A DNA stretch of 64,000 nt. Source: Methanolinea sp. (GTDB taxonomy: Archaea; Halobacteriota; Methanomicrobia; Methanomicrobiales; Methanospirillaceae). The notes beneath the pieces were generated by a model. It did no database searches, had not been told where the DNA came from, and saw only the letters and a program-made list of their open reading frames with translations. This document shows positions 1 to 9,313 of this stretch, piece after piece. The position numbers and the translations under genes were made by a program. The DNA lies in NCBI GenBank assembly GCA_030055515.1, contig JASFYI010000001.1, positions 1 to 64,000 of the forward strand. Direction: 5' to 3'. The stretch's first letter is position 1; the number at the start of each line of letters is the position of its first letter.

Positions 1-2
1 GC

Positions 3-614
3 GCGGAGGAGATCTTCGAGGAGATAAGGAAGGTCACGCCGTCCTACGCGGGGATGAGCTACGCGCGGCTCTCGAGGCCCGAGGCGCTCCACTGGCCCTG
101 CCCGACGCCCGACCACCCGGGGACGCCGATCCTCCACAGGGAGAAGTTCGCCCACCCCGACGGGCTCGGCCAGTTCTTCGCCGTCCCGTACAAGCCGCCC
201 GCCGAGGTCCCGGACGACGAGTACCCGTTCGTGCTCACCACAGGCCGGTGCATCTGGCAGTGGCACACGGGGACGATGACCCGCAGGTCCGCGTCGCTCG
301 AGGCCGAGGAACCCACCGGCTGGATCGAGATCAACCCCGAGGACGCAAAGGCACTCGGGATCAAGAACGGCGAGATGGTCAGGGCAACGACCCGCCGCGG
401 GTCCGTCGAGGTCACCGCGCGCGTCACGCCCGACATCATGAAGGGTGTCACGTTCATGCCGTTCCACTACAGGGAGTGCCCCGCAAACATCCTCACCAAC
501 AACGCGCTCGATCCCATCGCGAAGATCCCGGAGTTCAAGGCCTGTGCCGTGAGAATCGAGAAGATCGAGGGGGGGGAAGTGAAATGGGACTCTTTTCCGG
601 GAAAACAGACGTGA
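3..614 (+). CDS. fdhA: Formate dehydrogenase alpha subunit, C-terminal part (5' truncated by window)
   Basis: The reading frame is open from the left edge, so the gene starts outside the window; about 203 residues are present. They match the C-terminal molybdopterin dinucleotide-binding (MopB-type) beta-barrel domain of FdhA, with the YPFVLTTGR strand, a WIEINPEDA segment and the FMPFHYRE motif. The family oxidises formate to CO2 using Mo/W-pterin and Fe-S clusters and passes electrons to the F420-reducing beta subunit. The gene ends inside fdhB with a 31-bp overlap, so the two are probably translationally coupled. The catalytic Cys/Sec region lies upstream and cannot be assessed here. Confidence 0.93.
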   Translation, partial: AEEIFEEIRKVTPSYAGMSYARLSRPEALHWPCPTPDHPGTPILHREKFAHPDGLGQFFAVPYKPPAEVPDDEYPFVLTTGRCIWQWHTGTMTRRSASLEAEEPTGWIEINPEDAKALGIKNGEMVRATTRRGSVEVTARVTPDIMKGVTFMPFHYRECPANILTNNALDPIAKIPEFKACAVRIEKIEGGEVKWDSFPGKQT

Positions 615-1759
615 AGAAAGGCGACATGTTCTATGCGTGGACAAGTGACGAGGATATCGCGAAGAGAGCCGAGTGCGGCGGTGCGGTGACGGGGCTCCTG
701 AAGTATGCCCTCGCACAGGGGATAGTGGACGGTGTCATTGCTGTCAGGAAGGGCCAGGACATCTACGACGCGGTCCCGGTCCTCGTCACCGACCCGTCCC
801 AGCTGAAGGAGACTGCCGGGTCCCTCCACTGCGGGACGCTCCTCCTCGCGAATGCTGCCCGGAAGTTCACGGAAGGTTCGAAGGGGATGAAAATCGCGGT
901 CACCGTGAAAGGCTGCGATGTCATGGCGTTCCACGAGCTCGCGAAGAGGAAGAAGGTCGACCTCGGGAATCTCCTCCTCATCGGCGTCAACTGCGGGGGG
1001 ACGGTAAGCCCCGTGATGGCACGCAAGATGATCCGCGAGAAGTTCGGGGTCGACCCCGACACGGTCACGAAGGAGGAGATCGACCGTGGCCAGTTCATCA
1101 TCGAGTACCCGGGAGGCCACAAGGGCATCAAGATCGATGACCTCGAGGAGGAGGGCTACGGGCGCCGCTCCAACTGCCGCCGGTGCCTCTACAAGGTCCC
1201 GCGCCAGGCCGACCTCGCGTGCGGGAACTGGGGTGTCATCGGCGACAAGGCCGGCAAGGCGACTTTCGTCGAAGTCTGCAGCGAGAAGGGTGCCGACCTC
1301 CTCGCGCGCGCGGTGAGAGATGGTACGCTCAAGATAGAGAAGCCGGACCCGAAGGGCATCGAGATGCGCGCGAAGGTCGAGGGCGCGATGGTCAAGCTCG
1401 GGGAGAAATGGAGGAAGAAGGACTTCGAGGCACTCTCCGGCGACCTGTGGGGGACGATCAGGAAAGAGACATCCCGGTGCATCAAGTGTTACTCGTGCAT
1501 CGAGAACTGCCCCGTCTGCTTCCCCTCTGCCGATGCCCTCACAAGGAAGGGATACTTCGTGAGACCAGGCGAGGTCCCGCCCAACCCCATGTTCCACCTC
1601 CGCCGGTTTGCCCACATCTCGGACTCCTGCATCAACTGCGGCCAGTGCGAGGAGCTCTGCGCGATGGACATCCCACTCGCCCGGTTCTCGCACGCAATCA
1701 GGGTCGAGGCAGATTCTGCGTTTGAACCAAAGCTCGGGAGACCCGAGTACAAGAACTGA
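584..1759 (+). CDS. fdhB: Formate dehydrogenase beta subunit (F420-reducing)
   Basis: A 391-residue protein of the F420 hydrogenase/dehydrogenase beta subunit family, the usual FdhB length. The N-terminal part carries the family motifs (GGAVTGLL near residue 28, and a VKGCDVMAF segment); the C-terminal part has two ferredoxin-like cysteine sets, CIKCYSCIENCP and CINCGQCEELC. It takes electrons from FdhA and reduces coenzyme F420 using FAD and Fe-S clusters. The ATG at 584 follows a run of G and overlaps the end of fdhA. A T9 run follows the stop, so this is probably the end of the fdh transcript. Confidence 0.95.
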   Translation: MGLFSGKTDVKKGDMFYAWTSDEDIAKRAECGGAVTGLLKYALAQGIVDGVIAVRKGQDIYDAVPVLVTDPSQLKETAGSLHCGTLLLANAARKFTEGSKGMKIAVTVKGCDVMAFHELAKRKKVDLGNLLLIGVNCGGTVSPVMARKMIREKFGVDPDTVTKEEIDRGQFIIEYPGGHKGIKIDDLEEEGYGRRSNCRRCLYKVPRQADLACGNWGVIGDKAGKATFVEVCSEKGADLLARAVRDGTLKIEKPDPKGIEMRAKVEGAMVKLGEKWRKKDFEALSGDLWGTIRKETSRCIKCYSCIENCPVCFPSADALTRKGYFVRPGEVPPNPMFHLRRFAHISDSCINCGQCEELCAMDIPLARFSHAIRVEADSAFEPKLGRPEYKN

Positions 1760-1772
1760 GAAATCACACACC

Positions 1773-1781
1773 TTTTTTTTT
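1773..1781 (+). terminator. Oligo-T terminator after fdhB
   Basis: Nine consecutive T lie 14 bases after the fdhB stop. Archaeal RNA polymerase terminates at such U-runs without needing a hairpin. The remaining bases up to 2052 show no convincing gene; a weak TATA-like stretch (gtaaaata, near 2030) precedes the next gene. Confidence 0.6.
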
Positions 1782-2052
1782 GGCGCAAAGTGACTCGCAG
1801 AACGTCTCTGCCCCTTCAGGGGGCGGGCGCGGATAAAAATGCCTGAATTCCGTCTGTGCGTGGAACTGGGGAATGAAGCACGGAGTTTTAGGGAGTCTTC
1901 GGTCCACGTCGTGTTCCGGTATCGCATGCGCGCCCTTCAACGAGGATGTGGATTGATCGCGCGCGAGACAGCGCCCCGGTGCATGCCCGGACAGGGGAGA
2001 GACAGGGAAGATTTTTGCGGTGGGATGAGAGTAAAATAGAGAAGTAGCACTC

Positions 2053-2976
2053 ATGGACGTTTTTTCCTCGATTCTCATCGTCGCCGGCCTCGTCCTCTTC
2101 GAGACGATCACGAGCATCGACAACGCGATCATCAACGCAGAGGTCCTCTCGACGATGAAGGAGTGGGCGAGGCGGTGGTTCCTCCTCTGGGGCCTCCTCT
2201 TCGCGGTCTTCGTGGTCCGGGGTGTCATGCCGTGGATCATCGTCTGGATGTCCACGCCGTCCCTCGGGCCCGTGGGGGCCCTCACCGCGACGTTCTCGAG
2301 CGATCCCGCGGTGATCGCGGCGATCGAGGAGTCCGCGCCGGTCCTCCTCATGGGAGGGGGAACGTTCCTCGTCTTCCTCTTCTTCCACTGGCTCTTCCTC
2401 GAGCCGAAGTTCTACGGGCTCCGCGGCGAGCGGTACATCGCGACGAAGGGCGTCTGGTTCTTCGCGGTCGTCTCCGTCCTCCTCACGTTCCTCGTCTGGG
2501 AGGCACTCGGCGTGAACCCCATGATGGCCTTCGGCGCCGTTGTCGGGTCGACCGCGTTCTTCATCGTCCACGGCTTCCGCCAGAACGCGGAGGAGCAGGA
2601 GAAGAGGATGGTCGGCGGGAACATGTCGGACATCTCGAAGATATTCTACCTCGAGGTGATCGACGCGACGTTCTCGATTGACGGGGTGCTCGGTGCATTC
2701 GCGTTCACGCTCTCGGTCCCCCTCATCATCCTCGGGAACGGGATGGGCGCGTTCGTCGTGAGGGAACTCACGGTCAGGAACGTGGAGAACATCAGGAAGT
2801 ACCGGTACCTCAAGAACGGCGCGATGTACTCCATCCTCGTCCTCGGGACGATCATGATCCTCGATGCTTTCGGCGCCCACATCCCGAGCTGGCTCTCGCC
2901 CCTCGTCACTTTCGCGATAGTGGGATTCTTCTTCTACAAGTCAGTGCGGTACGTCGCGCTCCGGGAACAGGAGTGA
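2053..2976 (+). CDS. TerC-like integral membrane protein (DUF475 type)
   Basis: A 307-residue, very hydrophobic protein with about seven to eight predicted membrane helices. It carries the TerC/DUF475 signature acidic motifs inside helices: ETITSIDNAIIN near residue 18, and EVIDATFSIDGVLGAF in the C-terminal half. Members of this superfamily are thought to move metal ions such as Mn2+, but the substrate of the DUF475 branch is not established. It stands alone between fdhB and a riboflavin-pathway gene; no strong ribosome site precedes the ATG. Family is confident, function is not. Confidence 0.85.
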   Translation: MDVFSSILIVAGLVLFETITSIDNAIINAEVLSTMKEWARRWFLLWGLLFAVFVVRGVMPWIIVWMSTPSLGPVGALTATFSSDPAVIAAIEESAPVLLMGGGTFLVFLFFHWLFLEPKFYGLRGERYIATKGVWFFAVVSVLLTFLVWEALGVNPMMAFGAVVGSTAFFIVHGFRQNAEEQEKRMVGGNMSDISKIFYLEVIDATFSIDGVLGAFAFTLSVPLIILGNGMGAFVVRELTVRNVENIRKYRYLKNGAMYSILVLGTIMILDAFGAHIPSWLSPLVTFAIVGFFFYKSVRYVALREQE

Positions 2977-3157
2977 GGGAGGAGGGGAGTGCGGGGAGAA
3001 AATGACCGCCGCGGAATGCAGCGTTCTCCCCCGGCAGCGCCCCGATTCCCCGATTGTGCGGGTGCCCTGCCCGGCCGGGAGGACGGGGGAGACGCCGCGT
3101 TCCTCCTCGCGCTCCCCCGCCATTTTGAATACCGCGCGCGACCCATGATCCCGCGGA

Positions 3158-3844
3158 ATGGCAATGGAGCGCCCCCACGTCATCGTGAATCTCGCCATGA
3201 GCGCGGACGGGAAGATCTCGACGCGGGAACGAAGGCAGGTGAAGATCTCGGGCCCGTCTGACTTCGCCCGCGTGGACCGGCTCAAGGCGGAGTGCGACGG
3301 GATCATGGTCGGGATCGGGACCGTCCTCGCCGACGATCCCTCCCTCACGGTGAAGTCCCCGCACCTCGTCGAGGAGAGGGTGAGGAGGGGCCTTCCCGAA
3401 CATCCCACGAGGATCGTCGTCGACTCCCGCGCGCGGACGCCCCTCACCGCGGCGGTGCTCCACCGGGGGAGCGGCAGGAGGATCGTCGCGTGCAGCGCGG
3501 CAGCGGATGGGGGGCGCGTCGCGGCCCTCAGGGAGTACGCCGAGGTGATCGTCGCCGGGGAATCGGAGGTCGACCTGCCCGCACTCATGGGAGCACTCCA
3601 CGAAAAAGGGATCTCGAGGCTGATGGTCGAGGGAGGCGGCACGCTCATTGGGGCCCTCTTTGCCGCGGGGCTCGTCGACGAGCTGATCACGTTCGTCGGG
3701 AACATCGTCATCGGGGGCAGGGATGCGCCGACGCCGGCCGACGGGGCTGGCTTCATCCGCGAGGACGAGTTCCCCCGCCTCTCCCTCTTCTCCCTCGAGC
3801 GGATGGACCAGGGAGTCCTCCTCCACTGGATGGTGGAGAGGTAA
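3158..3844 (+). CDS. 2,5-diamino-6-ribosylamino-pyrimidinone 5'-phosphate reductase (RibD C-terminal type)
   Basis: A 228-residue protein of the dihydrofolate reductase-like RibD_C family. It has the N-terminal NLAMSADGKIS motif, the GIGTVLADDPSLTVK segment that lines the NADPH/substrate site, and the C-terminal VEGGGTLIGALF motif. Archaeal members reduce the ribosylamino-pyrimidine phosphate in riboflavin and F420 flavin-moiety synthesis. A second in-frame ATG lies two codons downstream (3164) and may be the true start. A TATA-like sequence (ttttgaata near 3126) sits about 30 bases before the start and no SD site is present, which fits leaderless translation. Confidence 0.88.
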   Translation: MAMERPHVIVNLAMSADGKISTRERRQVKISGPSDFARVDRLKAECDGIMVGIGTVLADDPSLTVKSPHLVEERVRRGLPEHPTRIVVDSRARTPLTAAVLHRGSGRRIVACSAAADGGRVAALREYAEVIVAGESEVDLPALMGALHEKGISRLMVEGGGTLIGALFAAGLVDELITFVGNIVIGGRDAPTPADGAGFIREDEFPRLSLFSLERMDQGVLLHWMVER

Positions 3845-3867
3845 CATTCTCCCGCGGGCGCAACCAG

Positions 3868-5106
3868 ATGTCCCCCGTTCCCGTCCCGGCGGTCCCCGTC
3901 CTCGTCCTCCTCGGTGTCTTCGTGCTGATCGCGGTCCGGCAGGTCGGGAGGTTTCGGTTCCGGATCTGGCAGGCGATGTGCATCGGCGCCGCGGCGGTCC
4001 TCGTGCTCGGGCAGATCGATCCCCTCCGCGCCCTCCGCGCGGTCAACCCGGACGTGATGCTCTTCCTCTTCGGGATGTTCGTCGTCGGCGAGGCGCTCGA
4101 TCGGAGCGGGTACTTGAACAGCCTCGCGTTCCGGCTCTTCTCGAGGGCCCGCGACGGGAGGGAGTTCATCCTCCTCGTCCTCCTCGCCATGGGATCGTTC
4201 TCGGCCATCCTGATGAACGACACCGTCGCGATCATCGGGACGCCCGTCGCGATCACGTACGCGTGCCGGTTCGGGATCGACCCTAAGAGGGCCCTCCTCG
4301 CGCTCTGCATCGCCGTGACGACCGGCAGCGTGTGCAGCCCGATCGGGAACCCCCAGAACCTCCTCATCGCCACGTACGGCGGTCTTCCCCAGCCATTCTC
4401 GACCTTCTTCGCCTTCCTCGCCCTGCCGACGCTCGTGAACCTCGCCGTCGCGTACATCTTCCTCACCCGCGGCATGCGGAAGGACGAGTACAGGTGCACG
4501 TTCGACGGGAGCGAGGGCCGGGTGAAGGACAGGGACCTCGCACGCATCGCCCGTCTCTCCCTCGTCCTCATCGTCACCCTCATCGCGGTCAGGACCGCGA
4601 TCGGCCACGATCTCTTCTCCCTCTCCCTCATCGCGCTCGCGGGTGCGCTCCCCGTGCTCCTCCTGTCCCGCGAGCGTCTCACCATCGTGAGGAACATCGA
4701 CTGGCCCACGCTCGCGTTCTTCGCCGCGATGTTCGTGCTGATGCAGAGCGTGTACGACACGGGCTTCTTCCAGTCGGGAATCGACTTTGGCGCCGTCACG
4801 TCGGTCCCCCTCCTCCTCGGGACGAGCGTCGTCATGAGCCAGTTCATCTCGAACGTCCCGTTCATCGCACTCTTCCTCCCGCTCATGGGGGGCGACGGGA
4901 TGCCGGTCCGCTCGCTGATGGCCCTCGCCGCGGGGAGCACGATCGCGGGGAACCTCACGGTGCTCGGCGCGGCGAGCAACGTCATCGTCATCGAGAACGC
5001 GGAGAGGAGGGGGTACACCCTCACGTTCTGGGAGTTCCTGAGGGTGGGGGCACCGCTCACCGCCGCGCAGGTCCTCGTGTACTGGGCGTTCCTCTCGTGG
5101 TTCTGA
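3868..5106 (+). CDS. ArsB/NhaD/SLC13-type ion permease
   Basis: A 412-residue membrane protein with about eleven or twelve predicted helices. Two pseudo-symmetric half-site motifs of the ion transporter superfamily are visible: GSVCSPIGNPQNLLIA in the first half and NLTVLGAASNVIVIE in the second. The family includes arsenite exporters, Na+/H+ antiporters (NhaD) and Na+/anion symporters (SLC13), and sequence alone does not choose between them. The gene follows the RibD-type gene by 23 bases, so they may be co-transcribed, but no functional link is evident. No strong SD site precedes the ATG. Confidence 0.82.
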   Translation: MSPVPVPAVPVLVLLGVFVLIAVRQVGRFRFRIWQAMCIGAAAVLVLGQIDPLRALRAVNPDVMLFLFGMFVVGEALDRSGYLNSLAFRLFSRARDGREFILLVLLAMGSFSAILMNDTVAIIGTPVAITYACRFGIDPKRALLALCIAVTTGSVCSPIGNPQNLLIATYGGLPQPFSTFFAFLALPTLVNLAVAYIFLTRGMRKDEYRCTFDGSEGRVKDRDLARIARLSLVLIVTLIAVRTAIGHDLFSLSLIALAGALPVLLLSRERLTIVRNIDWPTLAFFAAMFVLMQSVYDTGFFQSGIDFGAVTSVPLLLGTSVVMSQFISNVPFIALFLPLMGGDGMPVRSLMALAAGSTIAGNLTVLGAASNVIVIENAERRGYTLTFWEFLRVGAPLTAAQVLVYWAFLSWF

Positions 5107-5217
5107 CGGGGGACAAGGGGAATTCCTGCCCGGGACCGGCTCGCCGTGACGCGGGGGATCCCTTTATGGTCACCGCGGGAGAACAGCGCTCCTGTGAGAA
5201 GAGACGGGGAGTGAGCC

Positions 5218-7656
5218 GTGGGAAAGGAGGACGTGATCTTGAAGGTCTCCGGGATGCACTGCGCGTCATGCGCGGCCACCCTCAAGAGAGCCCTCGAGGC
5301 GACCGGGAAGGTCGACGCGGCAGAGGTGGACCTCGTGGGGGGGACGGTGCGGGTCACCCCCGGTCCCCCGGGTGTGACGCTTTCGGAACTCGAGGAGACT
5401 GTGAGGAAGGCCGGGTTCGAGGTGGTCCACGAGAGCATCACCCTGAAGGTCGGCGGGATGCACTGCGCGTCGTGCGCGGGTGCCGTGGAGAGGGCGCTCG
5501 CGTCGCTCCCGGGTGTCGCGAAGGCGACCGTCAACCTCGCGACGGGTGAAGTATCGGTCCTCTACAACCCGTCCCTTGCGACGGTCAGAGAGATGGGGCG
5601 GGCGATCGGGGATGCCGGCTACGCCTTCCTCGGTGTCGCCGGCGTCGGGGCCGCGGAACCCGGGGAGGAACAGGGGGCCCGCGGCCTCCGCGACATATCG
5701 AGGAGGTTTTCCATCGGTTTTGGGGTGAGCATCCCGGTCTTCGCCGCGATGCTCCTCTCTCCCCCCGGGACCCTCCACCGGTATTCCCTCGTCCTCCTCG
5801 GGATCACCACCCCTGCCTTCCTCTACGTGGCGTACCCCATCTACAGGGCCGCGGCTGCATCCCTCCGGAACCGGGCACTCACCATGGACGTGATGTATGC
5901 CATGGGCACCGGGGTCGCATTCGCGGCGAGCGTGGCCGCGACCTTCGATCTCGGGCTCCCCCGCGAATTCATGCTCTACGATACCGCGCTCATGCTCGCC
6001 TCGTTCCTGATGCTCGGGAGGTACCTCGAGGAGAGGGCGAAGGGCAGGACGACGGACGCGATCAGGGCGCTCGCGAGGCTCGCGCCCCGGGTGGCAACCC
6101 TCGTGACACCCGGGGGGGAGAGGCAGGTCCCGGTCAGCGAGGTGAGGGTGGGCGACATCGTCAGGGTCACCCCGGGCGACAGCGTCCCGGTGGACGGGGT
6201 CGTCGTGCGGGGGGAGAGCGCGGTCGACGAGTCGATGGTCACGGGCGAGCCCCTGCCCGCCTACAAGGCGCCCGGTTCGAGGGTGGTCGCGGGCACGATC
6301 AACACGAACGGCGTCCTCGAGGTGAGGGCAGAGAGGGTGGGGGAGGAGACGGTCCTCGCGCGGATCGTCGCCCTCGTCCGCGAGGCGCAGGCATCCCGTC
6401 CCCCCGTCCAGAGGCTCGCGGACACGGCGGTCGCGTACTTCATCCCGTCGATCCTCGCCGTCGCGACGGCGACATTCCTCCTGTGGTTCCTCGTCCTCGG
6501 CGCCCCCGCGGGTTTCGCCATCACGGCATTCATCTCTGTCATCGTCGTCGCGTGCCCCTGTGCCCTCGGCCTCGCGACACCCACGGCCGTCACCGTGGGG
6601 ATCGGGCGGGGCGCGGAACTCGGGATCCTCGTGCGCAATGGCGAGGCACTCGAGGTCGCCGACCGCGTCACGGACGTCGTCCTCGACAAGACGGGCACCC
6701 TCACGGAGGGGAGACCCGCCGTGACAGACCTCGTCCCGGTCGGAACCGACGAAAAGACGCTCCTCTCCCTCGCGGCAGCGGTGGAGAGGAACTCGAAACA
6801 CCCCCTGTCCCGGGCCATCGTGGAGAAGGCGGCAGGAGAAGGCGTTCCCCCGGGAGAGGCGGAGGACTTCTCCCAACACGGGGGGAGGGGCGTCTCCGCG
6901 CGCGTCCGCGGGGAGGTGGTCCTCGTGGGGAACCGGGAGTTCATGGAGGAGAACGGTGTCCCCGTCTCCCCGGGGGAGGAAGGGATCCTCGCGGGGCTCG
7001 AGGGAGAGGGGAAGACCGCGGTCCTCGTCGCCGCGGGGGGCCGGGTGGCAGGGATCATCGGCATCTCCGACCCGCCCCGGAAAACGACGCAGGCCGCGAT
7101 CGGGGAGTTCCGGCGGATGGGCCTCTCCATCCGGATGGTCACCGGCGACAACAGGCGGACCGCCGAGGCGCTCGGGAAGGCCCTCGGGATCACCGAGATC
7201 GTGGCGGGTGTCCTCCCCGACGGGAAGGCGCACGTCATCAAGGAGCTCAAGAGGGAGGGGAGGGTCGTCGCGTTCGTGGGGGACGGGGTGAACGACGCCC
7301 CGGCCCTCGCGACGGCCGACGTCGGGATCGCGATGGGTGGCGGGACGGACGTCGCGGTGGAGAGCGGCGACATCGTCCTCACGCGCGACGACGTCCTCCA
7401 CGCGGCAGCGGCGCTGGAGCTCGCGCGGAAGGTGATGGCGAGGATCCGCGGGAACCTCTTCTGGGCATTCGCGTACAACGCGGCCCTCGTCCCGATCGCC
7501 GCGGGTGCCCTCTACCCCCTCACCGGCACCCTCCTCCGCCCCGAGCTCGCGGCGCTCGCGATGGCTGCAAGCTCCGTCTCCGTCGTCTCGCTCTCGCTCA
7601 CGCTAAAGCGGTACGTGCCGCCCGCACTGGCCGCCGCGGGAAGAGAGGGGGGATGA
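5218..7656 (+). CDS. copA: Copper-translocating P1B-type ATPase with two N-terminal metal-binding domains
   Basis: An 812-residue heavy-metal P-type ATPase. Two HMA domains each have a GMHCASC metal site (Cys15/18 and Cys83/86). These are followed by membrane helices, the TGEP actuator loop, the CPC ion-binding motif at about 446-448, the phosphorylated Asp in DKTGTLT (about 490) and the GDGVNDAP hinge (about 689). The CPC plus MHCASC pattern fits Cu+ export. The GTG start at 5218 is preceded by gggg-ag at 5206-5211. No copper chaperone or copper regulator is adjacent, so control of this gene is not visible in the window. Confidence 0.95.
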   Translation: MGKEDVILKVSGMHCASCAATLKRALEATGKVDAAEVDLVGGTVRVTPGPPGVTLSELEETVRKAGFEVVHESITLKVGGMHCASCAGAVERALASLPGVAKATVNLATGEVSVLYNPSLATVREMGRAIGDAGYAFLGVAGVGAAEPGEEQGARGLRDISRRFSIGFGVSIPVFAAMLLSPPGTLHRYSLVLLGITTPAFLYVAYPIYRAAAASLRNRALTMDVMYAMGTGVAFAASVAATFDLGLPREFMLYDTALMLASFLMLGRYLEERAKGRTTDAIRALARLAPRVATLVTPGGERQVPVSEVRVGDIVRVTPGDSVPVDGVVVRGESAVDESMVTGEPLPAYKAPGSRVVAGTINTNGVLEVRAERVGEETVLARIVALVREAQASRPPVQRLADTAVAYFIPSILAVATATFLLWFLVLGAPAGFAITAFISVIVVACPCALGLATPTAVTVGIGRGAELGILVRNGEALEVADRVTDVVLDKTGTLTEGRPAVTDLVPVGTDEKTLLSLAAAVERNSKHPLSRAIVEKAAGEGVPPGEAEDFSQHGGRGVSARVRGEVVLVGNREFMEENGVPVSPGEEGILAGLEGEGKTAVLVAAGGRVAGIIGISDPPRKTTQAAIGEFRRMGLSIRMVTGDNRRTAEALGKALGITEIVAGVLPDGKAHVIKELKREGRVVAFVGDGVNDAPALATADVGIAMGGGTDVAVESGDIVLTRDDVLHAAAALELARKVMARIRGNLFWAFAYNAALVPIAAGALYPLTGTLLRPELAALAMAASSVSVVSLSLTLKRYVPPALAAAGREGG

Positions 7657-7788
7657 GGGAGGTCACCGCGGGACCCGCGCTCTGCACCGGGACCTGCCGT
7701 GCCGCGTGGCAAGCGGGGTGATCTCCCGCCGAGTCTCCGCTCTCTTGGAAATCCCCCGCGGGGGGTTGGCCGGGAGTCGCGGTCACGC

Positions 7789-7842
7789 GGTCGGACGGGC
7801 GATCCCTCCGCCCGGTCCGTGATGGAGCAGATCATTTAATCC
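7789..7842 (+). promoter_or_regulatory. Hairpin followed by TATA box before the 7875 gene
   Basis: An imperfect inverted repeat (cggacgggcg ... cgcccggtccg, one bulge) ends just upstream of a TATA-like catttaat at 7834-7841. The TATA box predicts transcription starting near 7864, about 11 bases before the next ATG. The hairpin could be an operator or the tail of the copA transcript. The rest of 7657-7788 shows no gene. Confidence 0.35.
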
Positions 7843-7874
7843 CCCGGCAGGCGAGACGCAGGGAGAGGATCCCC

Positions 7875-8618
7875 ATGAGATACTCGTGGCAGTTGAAACT
7901 CGGCGCCCTCCTCCTCTTCCTCTCGTTCCTCGTCTACCTCGTCAAGTTCCTCGTCCTCGGCGACCCGGAAAACACGTACTTCTACGTGTTCAACGCCCTC
8001 GGGTTCCTCCCCGTGAACGTCCTCCTCGTCACGGTCGTCCTCAACGAGCTCCTGAGTGTCCGGGCCCGGAACGAGCGGATGGAGAAGCTGAACATGGTCA
8101 TAGGGACCTACTTCTCGGAGGCCGGCACGGACCTCCTCGGGGTCATGGTCCGCAGGGACCCAGAGATCGACCGCATTGCGCACTCGCTCGTGGTGAGGGA
8201 CGGGTGGGACGATCGGGACTTTGGCAGGGTACGCGGGATATTCTCCGCGCACACGTTCGCAACCGAGCTTGGGCGGGATGACTTCGCGTCGCTCCGGGCA
8301 TTCCTGAGGGAGAAGAGGAACTTCCTCCTCCGCCTCCTCGAAAATCCCCTCCTCCTCGAGCACCAGTCTTTCACGGCGCTCCTGCGCGCGGTCTTCCACC
8401 TCGCAGAGGAACTCGACCGGAGGGGAGACCTCGGGGCCATCCCCGAGAGCGACCTCCTCCACCTCCGGAAGGACGCACAAAGGGTCTACCGGCTCTCGTG
8501 CGGGGAATGGCTCTCCTACATGCGCCACCTGAAGGAGAGTTACCCGTACCTCTTCTCGCTCGCCGTGCGGACCAATCCCTTCGACAGGAATGCCCGCGTG
8601 GTCGTCGGCGGGGAGTGA
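7875..8618 (+). CDS. Membrane-anchored protein of unknown function
   Basis: A 247-residue protein with two predicted N-terminal membrane helices (residues about 8-28 and 38-60), then a long soluble, mostly helical region rich in Arg, Glu and Leu. No known catalytic motif is apparent. The KLNMVIGTYFSEAGTDLL segment after the second helix suggests a small regulatory or scaffold protein, but this is only an impression. The ATG is preceded by gggagagga (7861-7869) and by a TATA box about 35 bases upstream, so it has its own promoter. Probably a lineage-specific archaeal family. Confidence 0.7.
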   Translation: MRYSWQLKLGALLLFLSFLVYLVKFLVLGDPENTYFYVFNALGFLPVNVLLVTVVLNELLSVRARNERMEKLNMVIGTYFSEAGTDLLGVMVRRDPEIDRIAHSLVVRDGWDDRDFGRVRGIFSAHTFATELGRDDFASLRAFLREKRNFLLRLLENPLLLEHQSFTALLRAVFHLAEELDRRGDLGAIPESDLLHLRKDAQRVYRLSCGEWLSYMRHLKESYPYLFSLAVRTNPFDRNARVVVGGE

Positions 8619-8730
8619 TACCCTGCCCCATCTCCCCGCGGGCTCCCGCGCGGTCTCTGCGGGGGCTTTCCCTTGGGAAAGCATTAATTGCGGGGGGAGT
8701 GGATGTACCGGGTGAAAGGAGTGAGAGATT

Positions 8731-9219
8731 TTGCTCAAGAAGAAGGTTGAAGATGCTCTGAACGCGCAGTTGAACGCGGAGTTGTATTCCGCGTACCTCT
8801 ACCTCGCGATGTCTGCCTACTGCGAGACGATACCGATGAAGGGCTTCGCGCGGTGGCTGCGGCTCCAGGCGGGCGAGGAGAGGGAGCACGCCATGAAGTT
8901 CTTTGACTACATCATCGAGGCAGGGGGGACGGTGAAGCTCTCCCGCATCGATGCCCCGGAGGGGAGCTGGAACTCCGTGGGGGACGTCTTTGCGCAGGTC
9001 TACGAGCACGAGAAGAAGGTCACCGGGATGATCCACGCGCTCATGGACCTCGCGGTCAAGGAGAAGGATTACGCGACGCAGAATTTCCTCTCGTGGTTCG
9101 TGAAGGAGCAGGTCGAGGAGGAGGCAAACGCGAGCGAGATCCTCGCCCGCATCAAGATGTTAAAGGACGTCGCGGGCCACATGTTCTGGCTCGACAAGGA
9201 GATGGGCAAGAGGGAGTGA
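8731..9219 (+). CDS. ftnA: Ferritin (non-haem iron storage)
   Basis: A 162-residue ferritin of normal length. The ferroxidase ligands Glu17, Glu50 and His53 stand exactly where the E. coli FtnA numbering puts them, and the helix carrying GEEREHAMKFF is intact. It would form a 24-subunit cage that oxidises Fe2+ and stores iron. The start is TTG at 8731, supported by the strong aaggagtgag site at 8716-8725; no nearby ATG lies in frame. A TATA-like cattaatt near 8680 gives a leader of about 24 bases. Confidence 0.95.
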   Translation: MLKKKVEDALNAQLNAELYSAYLYLAMSAYCETIPMKGFARWLRLQAGEEREHAMKFFDYIIEAGGTVKLSRIDAPEGSWNSVGDVFAQVYEHEKKVTGMIHALMDLAVKEKDYATQNFLSWFVKEQVEEEANASEILARIKMLKDVAGHMFWLDKEMGKRE

Positions 9220-9313
9220 AGGACCTTCCCGACCCGCGTCTCACCCCGGGGCGAAGGGTGATATCCCCGTACCGCAAAACCCCGCCCCGGGAGCGGGAGG
9301 AGGCAGAGGAGCG

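Noticed and set aside
1839-2039. 66-codon frame between fdhB and the TerC-like gene
   Set aside because: No SD site, atypical composition and no family resemblance; a TATA-like ataaaaat just before it is not enough support.
5266-7401. Minus-strand open frame of 711 codons opposite copA
   Set aside because: Same composition artefact, with no recognisable motif and with copA clearly coding on the plus strand.
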